Below, in pieces: positions 10,693 through 20,450 of a stretch of 64,000 bases of DNA; position 1 is the stretch's first letter, and each line of letters begins with the position of its first letter. The position numbers and the translations under genes were made by a program. This DNA is from Pectobacterium betavasculorum. GTDB lineage: Bacteria; Pseudomonadota; Gammaproteobacteria; Enterobacterales; Enterobacteriaceae. The DNA lies in NCBI RefSeq assembly GCF_000749845.1, contig NZ_JQHM01000002.1, positions 434,001 to 498,000 on the forward strand, read 5' to 3'. Below the pieces are notes generated by a model that saw only the letters and a program-made list of their open reading frames with translations, did no database searches and had not been told where the DNA came from.

Positions 10693-10716
10693 AAAGGGGC
10701 CAAAAGAGGCCCCTTT
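10693..10716 (-). terminator. Rho-independent terminator/attenuator after rpsO
   Basis: AAAGGGGCC and GGCCCCTTT form a nine-base stem with a six-base loop just downstream of rpsO. The T-run is short, consistent with the partial termination known between rpsO and pnp in E. coli. Confidence 0.75.
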
Positions 10717-10735
10717 CCACTGAAACACAGAAGAC

Positions 10736-11005
10736 TTAGCGACGCAGACCCAGACGCTCGATCAGACTGGTGTAACGTGCTACATCTTTACGCTTCAGGT
10801 AGTCCAGCAGCTTACGACGCTGAGAAACCATACGCAGCAGACCACGACGGCTGTGGTGATCTTTTTTGTGCTCAGAAAAGTGGCCTTGCAGATGGTTGAT
10901 CTGCGCAGTCAGCAAAGCAACCTGAACTTCAGTAGAGCCACTATCGTTAGTGCCACGACCGAAGTCCGCTACGATTTTAGCTTTAGCTTCAACACTTAGA
11001 GACAT
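10736..11005 (-). CDS. rpsO: 30S ribosomal protein S15
   Basis: An 89-residue ribosomal protein with the universal S15 pattern: [16 protein letters not shown] at the start, [20 protein letters not shown] in the middle, and the basic rRNA-binding stretch [20 protein letters not shown]. The ATG at 11005 gives the exact family length; an upstream frame extension to 11110 is not conserved. S15 binds 16S rRNA h20-h22 and, in E. coli, represses its own translation through a pseudoknot at its start site. It lies between truB and pnp. Confidence 0.98.
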   Translation of the reverse strand: MSLSVEAKAKIVADFGRGTNDSGSTEVQVALLTAQINHLQGHFSEHKKDHHSRRGLLRMVSQRRKLLDYLKRKDVARYTSLIERLGLRR

Positions 11006-11127
11006 TGTAATACCCCAAACATTATAGATAAAAAAACAGGCGCCGATCTCTAATTCAGCCACCCAATAGTCAAGCCGCGCTATTCTACCCTCAGCGTTCT
11101 GCGATAGCAAGGCAGCAGCGGGCGGGT

Positions 11128-12072
11128 TTACACCGGATACTCAACAACCAAACGCCGTGGTGCAACGCGACCATCGCCGTCAATTTCACCCATTCCGATA
11201 AATTTATGCGCGTCACCTTCGGTGATTCTCACCATGCCGTTCAACGGTGCTTTCGCTGCCTGAACCGCTTGCCCCAGCTTCAAATAGCCTGCAACAACGG
11301 GCGGCAAATTCACCTCTGGGAAATCAATAACTGGGCTTTCCATCGGCATGAGCAGCGGGTCAAGACTCAGCGAAAGCGAATTCTCTTGCGTCTGAGCCTG
11401 CTCGGCTAATACCGCTAGCTGCTCCAGCGTCACCATTCTTTCGGTTGGATAGGTAGCAACCTGCAAGCGACGCAGATAAATCACATGCGCGCCACAGCCC
11501 AGTTGCTCACCCAGATCGTCAATAATGGTACGAATGTACGTCCCTTTCGAGCAGTGAATCTCCAGTTCAAGCTCATCACCTTCCCAGCGAATGAACTGAA
11601 GTTCGTAAACGGTGATTTCACGCGCTTCACGTGGAACCGTCAGCCCCTGACGTGCATACTCATACAGCTTACGCCCCTGGTATTTCAGCGCCGAGTACAT
11701 AGATGGCACTTGTTGCGTGGTGCCGCGAAAACTCTCCAGCGCCTGTTCCAGATCCGTAGCAGAAAAACCAATAGCACGTTCTTCGATCACGTTGCCGTCG
11801 GCATCAGAGGTGTCGGTTCGTTGCCCAAGCCGGGCAATGACACGGTAACGTTTATCAGAATCCAACAAATATTGGGAAAACTTCGTCGCTTCCCCAAGGC
11901 AAATCGGCAGCATACCGGTTGCTAATGGATCCAAGGCACCCGTATGGCCCGCTCTGTTAGCGTTAAAAATCCGTTTTACTTTCTGCAAAACATCATTAGA
12001 CGATACGCCCTGCGGTTTATCTAATAACAATACGCCGTGTACATCACGGCCACGGCGACGAGGACGACTCAT
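11128..12072 (-). CDS. truB: tRNA pseudouridine(55) synthase TruB
   Basis: A 314-residue enzyme that makes pseudouridine 55 in the T-loop of tRNAs, the same length as in E. coli. The catalytic Asp lies in the conserved [15 protein letters not shown] block (about residues 42-56). Further family motifs are [18 protein letters not shown] and [22 protein letters not shown]-terminal PUA-like part ends the protein. The start codon overlaps the rbfA stop in a TAATG arrangement, so translation is probably coupled. Confidence 0.97.
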   Translation of the reverse strand: MSRPRRRGRDVHGVLLLDKPQGVSSNDVLQKVKRIFNANRAGHTGALDPLATGMLPICLGEATKFSQYLLDSDKRYRVIARLGQRTDTSDADGNVIEERAIGFSATDLEQALESFRGTTQQVPSMYSALKYQGRKLYEYARQGLTVPREAREITVYELQFIRWEGDELELEIHCSKGTYIRTIIDDLGEQLGCGAHVIYLRRLQVATYPTERMVTLEQLAVLAEQAQTQENSLSLSLDPLLMPMESPVIDFPEVNLPPVVAGYLKLGQAVQAAKAPLNGMVRITEGDAHKFIGMGEIDGDGRVAPRRLVVEYPV

Positions 12073-12470
12073 TAATCCTCCTGATCTTCGCCCGTAACAG
12101 AACGACGTTCCGTATCGTTTCTGACCACATTGGTCACCAGATTGGACATTCTCATCCCTTCAACCAATGAGTTGTCATAGGAGAACGTTAATTCTGGAAC
12201 AACGCGAAGGCGCATTGCCTTACCAATCATCATACGGATAAAGCCAGACGCATCTTGCAGTGCTTTCACCGCTATTTTAACTTGCTCTGGGTCGTTATCA
12301 TTCAGGAAGGTCACAAAAACCTTGGCATACGCTAGATCGCGAGAAACTTCCACACCGGATACGGTCGCCATGCCAATGCGCGGATCTTTCACTTCACGTT
12401 GAATGATAATGGCGATTTCTTTTTGCATTTCCTGCGCAACGCGCTGGGTGCGGCTGAATTCTTTTGCCAT
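12072..12470 (-). CDS. rbfA: 30S ribosome-binding factor RbfA
   Basis: A 132-residue KH-fold protein needed for late 16S rRNA 5'-end maturation and growth in the cold. Visible family blocks are [20 protein letters not shown] at the N-terminus and [20 protein letters not shown] in the middle, followed by the [20 protein letters not shown] helix. It lies between infB and truB, overlapping truB by one base. A terminator-like hairpin sits just upstream, separating it from infB. Confidence 0.97.
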   Translation of the reverse strand: MAKEFSRTQRVAQEMQKEIAIIIQREVKDPRIGMATVSGVEVSRDLAYAKVFVTFLNDNDPEQVKIAVKALQDASGFIRMMIGKAMRLRVVPELTFSYDNSLVEGMRMSNLVTNVVRNDTERRSVTGEDQED

Positions 12471-12484
12471 GATAAATCCTCCAG

Positions 12485-12513
12485 TAAAAATCGGGGGGCA
12501 CTAGGCCCCCCTT
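12485..12513 (-). terminator. Terminator-like hairpin between infB and rbfA
   Basis: On the minus strand GGGGGGC and GCCCCCC form a very GC-rich stem with a short loop, followed by GATTTTT. It lies inside a co-directional operon, so it should attenuate rather than end transcription. Confidence 0.65.
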
Positions 12514-12544
12514 ACGAATCACTTACGTCGTCGCTGAAAACGGA

Positions 12545-15244
12545 TTACGCGATCGTACGTTTGATCTCAATCGTTTCAAAGACTTCAATCATATCGCCTG
12601 GGCGAACGTCGTTGTAGTTCTTCACGGCGATACCACATTCCATGCCGTTACGGACTTCGTTAACGTCATCTTTGAAGCGGCGCAGAGATTCCAGCTCGCC
12701 TTCATAGATAACCACGTTGTCACGCAGTACACGGATTTTGTTATGACGCTTAACGATACCCTCAGTCACCATACAACCGGCGACAGCACCAAATTTCGGT
12801 GATTTAAAGACGTCACGTACTTCGGCCAGACCGATGATCTCTTGCTTATATTCCGGCGCCAGCATACCGCTCATCGCCTGCTTCACTTCGTCAATCAAAT
12901 CATAGATGACGGAGTAATAACGCAGATCCAGACTTTCCGCTTCAACGACGCGACGAGCTGATGCGTCTGCACGAACGTTAAAGCCAAGGATAATCGCATT
13001 CGATGCGGCTGCCAGCGTGGCGTCAGTTTCTGTGATACCGCCCACACCAGAACCGACGATCTTCACTTTCACTTCATCAGTAGACAGTTTCTGTAGTGAA
13101 TCGGAAATCGCCTCACAAGAACCCTGGACGTCAGATTTCAGAACGATGTTCAGCTCAGAAACTTCACCTTCTGTCATGTTGGCAAACATGTTTTCCAGTT
13201 TAGATTTCTGCTGACGAGCCAGTTTGACTTCACGGAATTTACCCTGACGATACAAAGCAACTTCACGCGCTTTCTTCTCATCACGGACAACCGTGGCTTC
13301 ATCACCAGCAGCCGGCACACCGGACATACCGAGAATTTCTACAGGAATAGAAGGACCTGCGGACGTAATTTCACGACCTAACTCATCACGCATCGCACGG
13401 ACACGACCATATTCAAAGCCGCACAGAACGATATCGCCTTTATTCAGCGTACCTTCACGTACCAGTACAGTTGCAACCGGACCACGACCTTTATCCAGGA
13501 AGGATTCAATCACAACACCGTTTGCCATACCGCTGCGGACGGCTTTCAGTTCCAGAACTTCGGCCTGCAACAGAATTGCATCCAGCAGTTCGTCAATACC
13601 CGTACCGGCTTTAGCAGATACGTGGACAAACTGAGATTCACCGCCCCACTCTTCCGGCATGATGCCGTACTGAGACAGCTCAGTTTTCACACGGTCCGGA
13701 TCGGCATCTGGCTTATCGATTTTGTTTACTGCGACAACTACCGGAACCTTAGCCGCTTTTGCGTGCTGGATAGCTTCAATTGTCTGAGGCATCACGCCAT
13801 CATCCGCCGCCACAACCAGTACCACGATATCCGTAGCCTGAGCACCACGAGCACGCATTGCGGTAAACGCGGCGTGTCCCGGTGTATCCAGGAACGTAAT
13901 CATACCGTTGTCGGTTTCAACGTGGTAAGCACCAATGTGCTGGGTAATACCACCCGCCTCGCCTGCTGCTACCTTGGTTGAACGGATATAGTCAAGCAGA
14001 GAGGTTTTACCGTGGTCAACGTGACCCATGATGGTCACGACCGGCGCGCGGGATTCTGCCGCAACCCCCATATCACGGTCGCTCATTACAGCCTCTTCCA
14101 GCTCGTTTTCACGACGCAGGATGACTTTATGGCCCATCTCTTCCGCTACGAGTTGCGCGGTTTCCTGGTCGATGACCTGGTTGATTGTTGCCATCGCACC
14201 CAGCTTCATCATCGTTTTGATGACCTGAGAGCCTTTAACGGCCATTTTGTTAGCCAGTTCAGCAACGGTAACCGTTTCACCAATCACGACATCACGGTTA
14301 ACCGCCTGAGCAGGCTTATTGAAGCTCTGTTGAAGTGAGCTTGGCTTACGCTTGCCTTTACCGCCACGGGTAACGGCACGCGCTTCTTCGCGGTCAGCTT
14401 TGGACTCGGACTGGCGATTGCCTTTCTTCTGCTTGGTTACTTTAGCAGCACGGGTGCGGGTACGGCGTTCGCCTTCAACCTGACGGTCATTTTCATCTTC
14501 CGCTTCACGGGCATGATGAGACGTCGTCACATGATAATCGGCAGATTCTTCAGGTTTAGCGCTTTCCGCTTCCCAACGTCCAGCATTTTCTTCAGCCATA
14601 CGACGGGCTTCTTCAGCGATACGGCGGGCTTCTTCTTCAACTTTAAGACGTGCAGTTTCTTCTGCTTTACGCTTAAGTTCGGCAGCTTCCGCTTCGCGTT
14701 TCGCTTTCTCAGATTGAGCCGGCTTGGTCACATTTTCGTTTTGTTGATTCGTCACTTTTTCTTTTTCCGCTACATCACGCTTAGCTTTTTCAGCGGCCTC
14801 ACGTTTGGCTTGCTCGTCGGCAGCACGCTTCGCTTTCTCAGCGGCTTCGCGCAGATCGGCCTCGCGTTTAGCCTGCTCTTCAGCGGCACGTTGTGCCTGT
14901 TCTTCCGCTTCACGCCGTGCCTGCTCTTCCTCTTCAGCCTGTTGGGCCTCAATCGGATCGCGTTTTACATAAGTGCGTGTCTTGCGGACTTCGATCTGCA
15001 CCGACTTACTTTTACCGCCAGTGCTAGGGACATTTAACGTGCTGCGCGTTTTGCGTTGCAGCGTCAATTTACTCGGCGCATTACCGCGATCGCGGTTCAG
15101 ATGCGCTAATAATGTTTCTTTTTCATGCTGGGTCACAGAGTCCGATGCAGACTTGGTCATTCCCGCATCAGCAAACTGCTGTACCAGGCGTTCAACCGGA
15201 GTTTGAATCTCTGCGGCCAGCGATTTTACGGTTACATCTGTCAT
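12545..15244 (-). CDS. infB: Translation initiation factor IF-2
   Basis: An 899-residue initiation GTPase, slightly longer than the 890 residues in E. coli. The N-terminus is followed by a long Ala/Glu/Lys/Arg-rich helical region (about residues 95-240). The G domain shows [14 protein letters not shown], the switch II motif DTPGHAAF and NKID. The C-terminal domains that bind fMet-tRNA follow. IF-2 delivers the initiator tRNA, whose gene metY heads this same operon. Internal starts giving shorter isoforms are known in E. coli; I did not assign them here. Confidence 0.97.
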   Translation of the reverse strand: MTDVTVKSLAAEIQTPVERLVQQFADAGMTKSASDSVTQHEKETLLAHLNRDRGNAPSKLTLQRKTRSTLNVPSTGGKSKSVQIEVRKTRTYVKRDPIEAQQAEEEEQARREAEEQAQRAAEEQAKREADLREAAEKAKRAADEQAKREAAEKAKRDVAEKEKVTNQQNENVTKPAQSEKAKREAEAAELKRKAEETARLKVEEEARRIAEEARRMAEENAGRWEAESAKPEESADYHVTTSHHAREAEDENDRQVEGERRTRTRAAKVTKQKKGNRQSESKADREEARAVTRGGKGKRKPSSLQQSFNKPAQAVNRDVVIGETVTVAELANKMAVKGSQVIKTMMKLGAMATINQVIDQETAQLVAEEMGHKVILRRENELEEAVMSDRDMGVAAESRAPVVTIMGHVDHGKTSLLDYIRSTKVAAGEAGGITQHIGAYHVETDNGMITFLDTPGHAAFTAMRARGAQATDIVVLVVAADDGVMPQTIEAIQHAKAAKVPVVVAVNKIDKPDADPDRVKTELSQYGIMPEEWGGESQFVHVSAKAGTGIDELLDAILLQAEVLELKAVRSGMANGVVIESFLDKGRGPVATVLVREGTLNKGDIVLCGFEYGRVRAMRDELGREITSAGPSIPVEILGMSGVPAAGDEATVVRDEKKAREVALYRQGKFREVKLARQQKSKLENMFANMTEGEVSELNIVLKSDVQGSCEAISDSLQKLSTDEVKVKIVGSGVGGITETDATLAAASNAIILGFNVRADASARRVVEAESLDLRYYSVIYDLIDEVKQAMSGMLAPEYKQEIIGLAEVRDVFKSPKFGAVAGCMVTEGIVKRHNKIRVLRDNVVIYEGELESLRRFKDDVNEVRNGMECGIAVKNYNDVRPGDMIEVFETIEIKRTIA

Positions 15245-15269
15245 GCTGTTCCTTTCCTGCTACAGTTCG

Positions 15270-16799
15270 TTATTCGTTGTCGTCGCCAAACCAACAGATA
15301 TTACGTGCGGCCATAATCAGTTCGCCCGCTTGCTCATCATTGAGCTCTTCAATATCTGTCAGGTCGTCAACGCCCTGTTCAGCAAGATCCTCCAGCGTAC
15401 AAACACCGATCGCAGCAAGCTTGAACGCCAACTCACGCGACAGCCCAGGCAAGCTAAGCAAGTCTTCAGCAGGTTGACCGTCACCAAGGCTTTCTTCATG
15501 CGCCAGTGCCAACGTTGTTAATGCAGCTTTAGCACGCTCACGCAATGCTTCAACGGTTTCTTCATCAAGGCCTTCAATAGCCAACAGTTCCTTGATTGGC
15601 ACGTAGGCCAGTTCTTCAAGTGAGGAGAAACCTTCTTCAACCAGCACAGTGGCAAACTCTTCATCAATATCAAGGTGCTTGGTAAAGACGTCGATTGCGG
15701 CATGTGCTTCGGCCTGATGCTTGGCTTGAAGATCTTCAACTGTCATCACGTTCAGTTCCCAACGGTCATCTGAACGATGCTGTTTCAACAATTGAGAAGC
15801 CAGACGAACGTTCTGCCCGTTTCGGCCAATTGCCTGAGCCAGATTGCTCGACTCAACGGCGATATCCATCGTGCAGGTATCTTCATCAACTACGATGGAT
15901 ACGACATCGGCAGGTGCCATTGCATTGATCACAAACTGCGCAGGGTTGTCATCCCACAGAATGATATCAATACGCTCGCCACCCAGTTCACTGGAGACGG
16001 CCTGCACGCGCGCACCGCGCATACCAACACAAGCACCGACAGGATCGATACGCTTGTCATTCGTCTTCACTGCAATTTTTGCACGTGAACCCGGATCGCG
16101 GGCCGCTGCCTTAATCTCGATAACTTCTTCACCGATTTCTGGCACTTCAATGCGGAAGAGTTCAACCAGCATTTCCGGGCGGGAACGGCTGACAAACAGT
16201 TGAGCACCGCGAGCTTCAGGACGAACTGAGTACAGCACGCCACGAATACGGTCGCCAGGGCGGAAATTTTCACGAGGCAGCATGTCTTCACGGCCAATTA
16301 CCGCTTCAGCACTCGTGTTAGAGCCATCGATTGGTCTGACTTCAAGCGAAATATTATCACGGTTCACCTTCTTCACAACACCGGTGATAATTTCACCTTC
16401 TTGCTCACGGAACTGATCAACAACCATCGCACGTTCTGCTTCACGAACTTTCTGTACGATAACCTGTTTTGCCGTTTGCGTTGTAATACGGTCAAAGGTT
16501 ACGGATTCAATTTGATCTTCAACGTAACCGCCGACATCAAGAGCAGGGTCTTCAAACTGAGCGGCTTCAAGCGTAATTTCACGGGTCGGTTGAGTGACAT
16601 CATTCACCACTAACCAACGACGGAAGGTATCAAAATCGCCCGTTTTGCGATCGATACTGACGCGAACATCAATTTCCTGCTCGTATTTTTTCTTGGTCGC
16701 TGTCGCCAGTGCGGTTTCCAGCGCTTCAAAAATCTTCTCGCGCGGAAGGGCTTTCTCATTGGAAACTGCTTCAACAACAGCCAGAATCTCTTTGTTCAT
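15270..16799 (-). CDS. nusA: Transcription termination/antitermination factor NusA
   Basis: A 509-residue protein with an N-terminal RNAP-binding domain ([20 protein letters not shown]), S1 domain, KH1 ([20 protein letters not shown]), KH2 ([14 protein letters not shown]) and two acidic C-terminal repeats ending in NICWFG. I chose the inner ATG because it matches the family N-terminus; an earlier ATG would add six residues. E. coli NusA has 495 residues. By alignment from memory the extra length comes mainly from two short insertions, near residues 153-162 in the S1 domain and 337-346 in KH2. NusA controls pausing, termination and antitermination and represses its own operon. Confidence 0.96.
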   Translation of the reverse strand: MNKEILAVVEAVSNEKALPREKIFEALETALATATKKKYEQEIDVRVSIDRKTGDFDTFRRWLVVNDVTQPTREITLEAAQFEDPALDVGGYVEDQIESVTFDRITTQTAKQVIVQKVREAERAMVVDQFREQEGEIITGVVKKVNRDNISLEVRPIDGSNTSAEAVIGREDMLPRENFRPGDRIRGVLYSVRPEARGAQLFVSRSRPEMLVELFRIEVPEIGEEVIEIKAAARDPGSRAKIAVKTNDKRIDPVGACVGMRGARVQAVSSELGGERIDIILWDDNPAQFVINAMAPADVVSIVVDEDTCTMDIAVESSNLAQAIGRNGQNVRLASQLLKQHRSDDRWELNVMTVEDLQAKHQAEAHAAIDVFTKHLDIDEEFATVLVEEGFSSLEELAYVPIKELLAIEGLDEETVEALRERAKAALTTLALAHEESLGDGQPAEDLLSLPGLSRELAFKLAAIGVCTLEDLAEQGVDDLTDIEELNDEQAGELIMAARNICWFGDDNE

Positions 16800-16820
16800 C
16801 CTAGTTGCCTCATCCAAACT

Positions 16821-17279
16821 TTAAAAGTGGGGTACAAGATTCGCTTTCTGAATGTTGCTCAGCGCGAATACTTCATCTTTGCCTTCCACTGTTATGGTGA
16901 TCATTTCGCCGTCAACAGCTTTGATCACACCCAACCATTTACGGCGATTCTGGACTGCCATACGCAGCACCACTGTCACCTCTTCACCGACGAAATGTAG
17001 ATAATGTGCCGCCGTGAATAAGGGACGCTCAAGCCCTGGAGACGAAACTTCCAGGTTATAGGCGACAGTGATTGGATCTTCTACGTCCAATACCGCACTG
17101 ACCTGGTGGCTGACATCAGCACAATCATCAACAGTGATCCCATCCTCACTATCAATATAGATACGCAGCGTCGATTGACGGCTGCGGATGAACTCAATCC
17201 CAACCAATTCATAGCCTAATGCGGCAACGGGTGCTGAAATCATCTCTGTTAATTTTTGCTCTAATGTGGACAAGTCCAC
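16821..17279 (-). CDS. rimP: Ribosome maturation factor RimP
   Basis: A protein of about 152 residues needed for 30S subunit maturation. It matches E. coli RimP across its length: [40 protein letters not shown] and the C-terminal [10 protein letters not shown]. No ATG fits; a GTG at 17279 aligns with the family start, and a TTG two codons later is an alternative. A GGGGGT element overlaps this region, so the ribosome-binding site is ambiguous. The start lies immediately after two tandem terminator hairpins, so expression depends on readthrough from the metY promoters. Confidence 0.94.
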   Translation of the reverse strand: MDLSTLEQKLTEMISAPVAALGYELVGIEFIRSRQSTLRIYIDSEDGITVDDCADVSHQVSAVLDVEDPITVAYNLEVSSPGLERPLFTAAHYLHFVGEEVTVVLRMAVQNRRKWLGVIKAVDGEMITITVEGKDEVFALSNIQKANLVPHF

Positions 17280-17289
17280 CCCCAAGACA

Positions 17290-17312
17290 TAAAAAAAGGG
17301 CCTAATAGCCCA
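17290..17312 (-). terminator. Second leader terminator upstream of rimP
   Basis: On the minus strand GGGC-TATTAG-GCCC is followed by seven T. It ends only about ten bases before the rimP start and follows another terminator in tandem. Confidence 0.75.
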
Positions 17313-17330
17313 GTTGTTTGTTGCCAAATA

Positions 17331-17356
17331 ACAAAAAACCCCGATAAATCGGGGCT
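17331..17356 (-). terminator. First leader terminator downstream of metY
   Basis: On the minus strand CCCCGAT and ATCGGGG form a tight stem with a two-base spacer followed by six T. It should release the metY transcript and make distal rimP-nusA-infB expression depend on antitermination, the arrangement known for the E. coli metY-nusA operon. Confidence 0.85.
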
Positions 17357-17491
17357 TTATGCAACTGGACCCTAATACCGCTAACAGCACGGCATAACTT
17401 TCGGTGAAGGATTTTTTTCAAAAATCACTGCAAAAAGAGATAGAAATTGAGTGAAGAACGTATTTGAAAAAACACTTTACTGGAAGTTAAG

Positions 17492-17568
<77 letters not shown>

Positions 17569-17584
17569 TCCGAAAACGTGGCAA

Positions 17585-17613
17585 ATACTACGCTGACAAC
17601 CGCATAAATGCAA
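17585..17613 (-). promoter_or_regulatory. Proximal sigma-70 promoter of metY operon
   Basis: TTGCAT (-35) and TAGTAT (-10) are separated by 17 bases on the minus strand. The -10 box ends about 17 bases upstream of the metY 5' end. Confidence 0.7.
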
Positions 17614-17643
17614 GTCATCCATAGGATTGGTTCGAAGGCGATT

Positions 17644-17672
17644 TTTATACGCTGAATACGTTCTTTTGTCAA
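17644..17672 (-). promoter_or_regulatory. Distal sigma-70 promoter of metY operon
   Basis: A consensus TTGACA (-35) and TATAAA (-10) are separated by 17 bases on the minus strand, about 60 bases upstream of the proximal promoter. The two form a tandem pair. Confidence 0.75.
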
Positions 17673-17881
17673 CAAACGCAGGTCGTCTGGAGGCGACCAT
17701 AACGACGATGGGGATGCCATTTTTTGTCAACCGCTCTCATGTCGTCACGCGAGCCGTAAAGCGGGCTGGTCATTAAGGAAAAAACTGACTGCCGATGACA
17801 GCAGAAAAAGATGATGCGGTGAGGATTCCCTGATGCTTAAATCAAACAATAACTAAATATAAATAATGTAATGACCAAAAA

Positions 17882-18496
17882 TTATTTTCGTTCTTCTTCT
17901 AACAGCACGATCGCAGCCTGCGTTCTGTTACGCACATTCAGTCGCCTGAAAATCGACTCCAAATGTGACTTCACAGTTCCTGCACTAATGTTCAATGTTC
18001 GACTAATTTGTTTATTAGAAGCCCCTGATGCAATCAGTTGCAAAACTTCATGCTGTCTTTCGCTGAGTTTACCTTTTACGCTGTTATCAACACTCCATCC
18101 TTCATAGACCACCCCATCATCTGGCAAGCAGACCATTCCCATAGATACCGTTTTTAATGCCTGAGCAATGGAATCAACAGGCGATGTCTTAAGAATGACC
18201 CCCATAACATGGTGCTTCAGATAGTTATTCAAAACATGCTTTTCAATAACATCGACCATAATAATCACACTGACGCCAACATATTTCTCATGCAGAGTTT
18301 CGAGAAAAAAACTGTACTCTCCATTTTCTTTATCACAATTGAGTAAAATAAAAGCGTTTTTCATCTCTTCAAGGCAGGGCCATACGTCGTCAATTTTCTT
18401 TACTCCAACAATATCGACTTCGTGAATAAAATCATTCAACCCAACAGATAAGCCCTGAATGAAAACAGGGGATTTGTCAACAATAACAATATTCAC
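17882..18496 (-). CDS. NarL/FixJ-type response regulator with atypical receiver
   Basis: A 204-residue regulator with an N-terminal receiver-like domain (about 1-120) and a C-terminal LuxR-type helix-turn-helix (144-198, LSERQHEVLQLIASGASNKQ then ISAGTVKSHLESIFRRLNV). The receiver is degenerate: the phospho-acceptor position in the LLD motif is Asn53 (LLNCD), and only one of the N-terminal acidic pair remains (VDK), although the conserved Lys103 is present. It may therefore act without phosphorylation. No sensor kinase is nearby. It is divergent from the DUF2589/lysozyme genes and is their likely regulator, by position only. AT-rich codon use sets it apart from the core genes. Confidence 0.85.
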   Translation of the reverse strand: MNIVIVDKSPVFIQGLSVGLNDFIHEVDIVGVKKIDDVWPCLEEMKNAFILLNCDKENGEYSFFLETLHEKYVGVSVIIMVDVIEKHVLNNYLKHHVMGVILKTSPVDSIAQALKTVSMGMVCLPDDGVVYEGWSVDNSVKGKLSERQHEVLQLIASGASNKQISRTLNISAGTVKSHLESIFRRLNVRNRTQAAIVLLEEERK

Positions 18497-18923
18497 CGTG
18501 CAATCTCCATTTATCTTTATTTTAAAATGCCATATTCGAAAACATCCTCTAAGAATTTTTAGCCTATATTGAAAGATTCATGTCACGCCATTTGGCATAT
18601 GCCGTTTACCTTATAGACATAGTAAAATGGATTCACACATACTGACATGATATTTTCAGATAACAGCCACAAGAGGAATACGAGTAGCAATAAAGAATTA
18701 TCTCAGAAAAAAACCATCATAAATAAACAATTTAATAAACATATACTAAGTTATTTAAAACAATGTTTTTTGCATTATTAAAAATCGGCCTATGACATAT
18801 TACATGAAAATCACACCATAATGACTGATACAGGATTGCCTTATTATATATTAATATTTCATTAAGCTATAACTTACCCCAATTTTTTATTTCATTGGTT
18901 ATCGAATAAGGTAAGGAGAAAGA
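18497..18923. promoter_or_regulatory. AT-rich divergent control region of the regulator and DUF2589 genes
   Basis: A 427-base region with no convincing gene. It contains a perfect 10-base palindrome GGCATATGCC at 18594-18603, a size and symmetry suitable for a dimeric regulator, and a strong AAGGAGA ribosome-binding site at its right end. Two-way promoters are expected but I could not fix their boxes. Confidence 0.45.
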
Positions 18924-19517
18924 ATGTCATTGAAAAATTGGATTACATGGGGAAATAAAAAACCAAATCATAATAATAACTCCCAAGAGACAAATCCTCA
19001 TGCCACGTTAAATGATCAAGTTACATCATCAAAGACGATGACATTAGCAGATATTGCTCAGGGCATGCAGCATGCCGCCACCGCGGCCAATCAATTTATT
19101 GCTCATCAATATCAACAAACGCTCGATCCCTTTTTTGAACGTGACGCTAATGGCACATTAATCCCAAAGACAGTTGCGATTCAACTTGATTCCCAGCACC
19201 ACATCGAACTGCCACTGGTTGCCCTATCGACCCCAAGAGGATTGATGCTGGAAAAGATGAAAGTACAAATGACGGTGAGAGCCGATGCGGTAAGTAAGGA
19301 AGAAATAACCCCACATTTAAACGATTATAACATCAGTAATTTTCACGTCAGCATGTCACCTTCAGACAAAAACAAAAAAGGAAGAAATAGTCAGCACGTC
19401 GATATAGAAATGCAGTTCACAGCACTCCCTCCCCCAGAAAGCATTATGCGGTTAATTGATGAATACACCAATCTCATTCTCCCACAAATAACACAAGAGG
19501 AAAAAAACAATGGCTAA
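18924..19517 (+). CDS. DUF2589 domain-containing protein (first copy)
   Basis: A 197-residue protein of the DUF2589 family, whose function is not known. After a polar Asn-rich N-terminus the domain begins near residue 40 (MTLADIAQGMQHAATAANQF). It continues with KTVAIQLDSQHHIELPLVAL around residue 80 and ends with an amphipathic segment, PPPESIMRLIDEYTNLILPQ. No signal peptide or membrane segment is visible. A good AAGGAGA site precedes the ATG. The stop overlaps the lysozyme start by 8 bases, so the two are translationally coupled. A second, diverged DUF2589 gene lies 1.3 kb downstream on the same strand. Confidence 0.8.
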   Translation: MSLKNWITWGNKKPNHNNNSQETNPHATLNDQVTSSKTMTLADIAQGMQHAATAANQFIAHQYQQTLDPFFERDANGTLIPKTVAIQLDSQHHIELPLVALSTPRGLMLEKMKVQMTVRADAVSKEEITPHLNDYNISNFHVSMSPSDKNKKGRNSQHVDIEMQFTALPPPESIMRLIDEYTNLILPQITQEEKNNG

Positions 19518-19971
19518 TATTCCTGAAACGATCAATGAAGCTGGTCTTGAGCTCATTAAGGACTTTGAAGGGCTGAAATTAACAAAGTATCTCGATACAG
19601 CAGGCAGATGGACCATTGGGTATGGGCACTTAATACTGCCGAATGAAAATTTTGATAACGGGATTACTCTTCAGGAAGCGGATTTACTGCTACGGCAAGA
19701 CTTAAAAACAGCAGAAACTGGAGTTCAACGCTCAGTGAAAGTTGATCTCAACGGAAATCAATTTGGTGCATTAACATCATTTACCTACAATTTGGGTGTC
19801 GCAAATCTTGAGGAGTCAACATTATTGCGGTTGCTTAACCAGGGTGATTACGCCGCCGCCGCCGCGCAGTTTCCACGCTGGGACAAAGATGGTGAACACG
19901 TTGTAGAAGGGCTTCTACGCCGTAGAGAAGCAGAAAAAAAACTTTTCCTACAACCCGTTACGCCAAACTAA
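19510..19971 (+). CDS. GH24 (T4-type) lysozyme/endolysin
   Basis: A 153-residue muramidase of glycoside hydrolase family 24. The catalytic triad spacing E-x8-D-x5-T is intact: Glu20 in DFEG, Asp29 in YLDTAG and Thr35 in WTIGYGH. The conserved ALTSFTYNLG block and a C-terminal LLRRREAEKKLFL follow. No signal peptide or signal-anchor is visible, so access to peptidoglycan would need a membrane pore. The next gene encodes a small holin-like membrane protein, which fits. The start overlaps the DUF2589 stop by 8 bases. No phage structural genes occur nearby, so this is not an obvious prophage lysis module. Confidence 0.9.
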   Translation: MANIPETINEAGLELIKDFEGLKLTKYLDTAGRWTIGYGHLILPNENFDNGITLQEADLLLRQDLKTAETGVQRSVKVDLNGNQFGALTSFTYNLGVANLEESTLLRLLNQGDYAAAAAQFPRWDKDGEHVVEGLLRRREAEKKLFLQPVTPN

Positions 19972-20018
19972 TATGTAAAAAAACACGATTTAATAGGAAA
20001 TATCAGGATGGATATATT

Positions 20019-20450
20019 ATGGATACTTCAGTACTCCCTATCATTTATGACATTCTGATAAGTGATATTATTGCCTCTATTTCAGGATTATTCGGCGGCG
20101 TGAGCATTTCTTTCTTTTGGCGACCACAGAAGCTAAATTATTATAGCAAATACACTTCTGCATTAATCATTATCATCATCAGTGTTTCATCTGCATTTTC
20201 ACTAGTGGGCATGGTCGCCGAAATTCTGCACATTAATTTCAGTAAGCTGGAGAATGCTATAGGATTAGGTTATCTGGTTGGCGCTATTAGCGTAGGTGTG
20301 ATTACGCTACTGGCAAATTTTTTCAGCCATAGAGAAAATAACGATATCCTGGATGTTGCATCGGAAATTAAGCAAGCGACAAAAGGCAACTACTCGATGA
20401 ATGATGTACAAGAAAAAAAATCTGATGACAAAGACTCACCTAATCACTAA
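20019..20450 (+). CDS. Small holin-like membrane protein
   Basis: A 143-residue protein with three predicted membrane segments: about residues 12-34 (ending in SISFFW), 45-70 (ALIIIIISVSSAFSLVG) and 80-102 (IGLGYLVGAISVGVITLLA). A charged hydrophilic tail rich in Lys, Asp and Glu follows. Small size, three hydrophobic helices, a charged C-terminus and position directly after a lysozyme are typical of class I holins, but I do not recognise a named family. It would let the signal-less lysozyme reach the periplasm. It lies 47 bases after the lysozyme gene, probably in one transcript. Confidence 0.6.
   Translation: MDTSVLPIIYDILISDIIASISGLFGGVSISFFWRPQKLNYYSKYTSALIIIIISVSSAFSLVGMVAEILHINFSKLENAIGLGYLVGAISVGVITLLANFFSHRENNDILDVASEIKQATKGNYSMNDVQEKKSDDKDSPNH

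Larger units (their letters stand above)
17569..17881. other. Intergenic region between metY and the regulator gene
   Basis: It holds the two metY promoters at its left end. To the right (about 17700-17881) I see no gene, RNA or strong repeat. The composition shifts to AT-rich near 17830, marking the left edge of the island. Confidence 0.6.
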
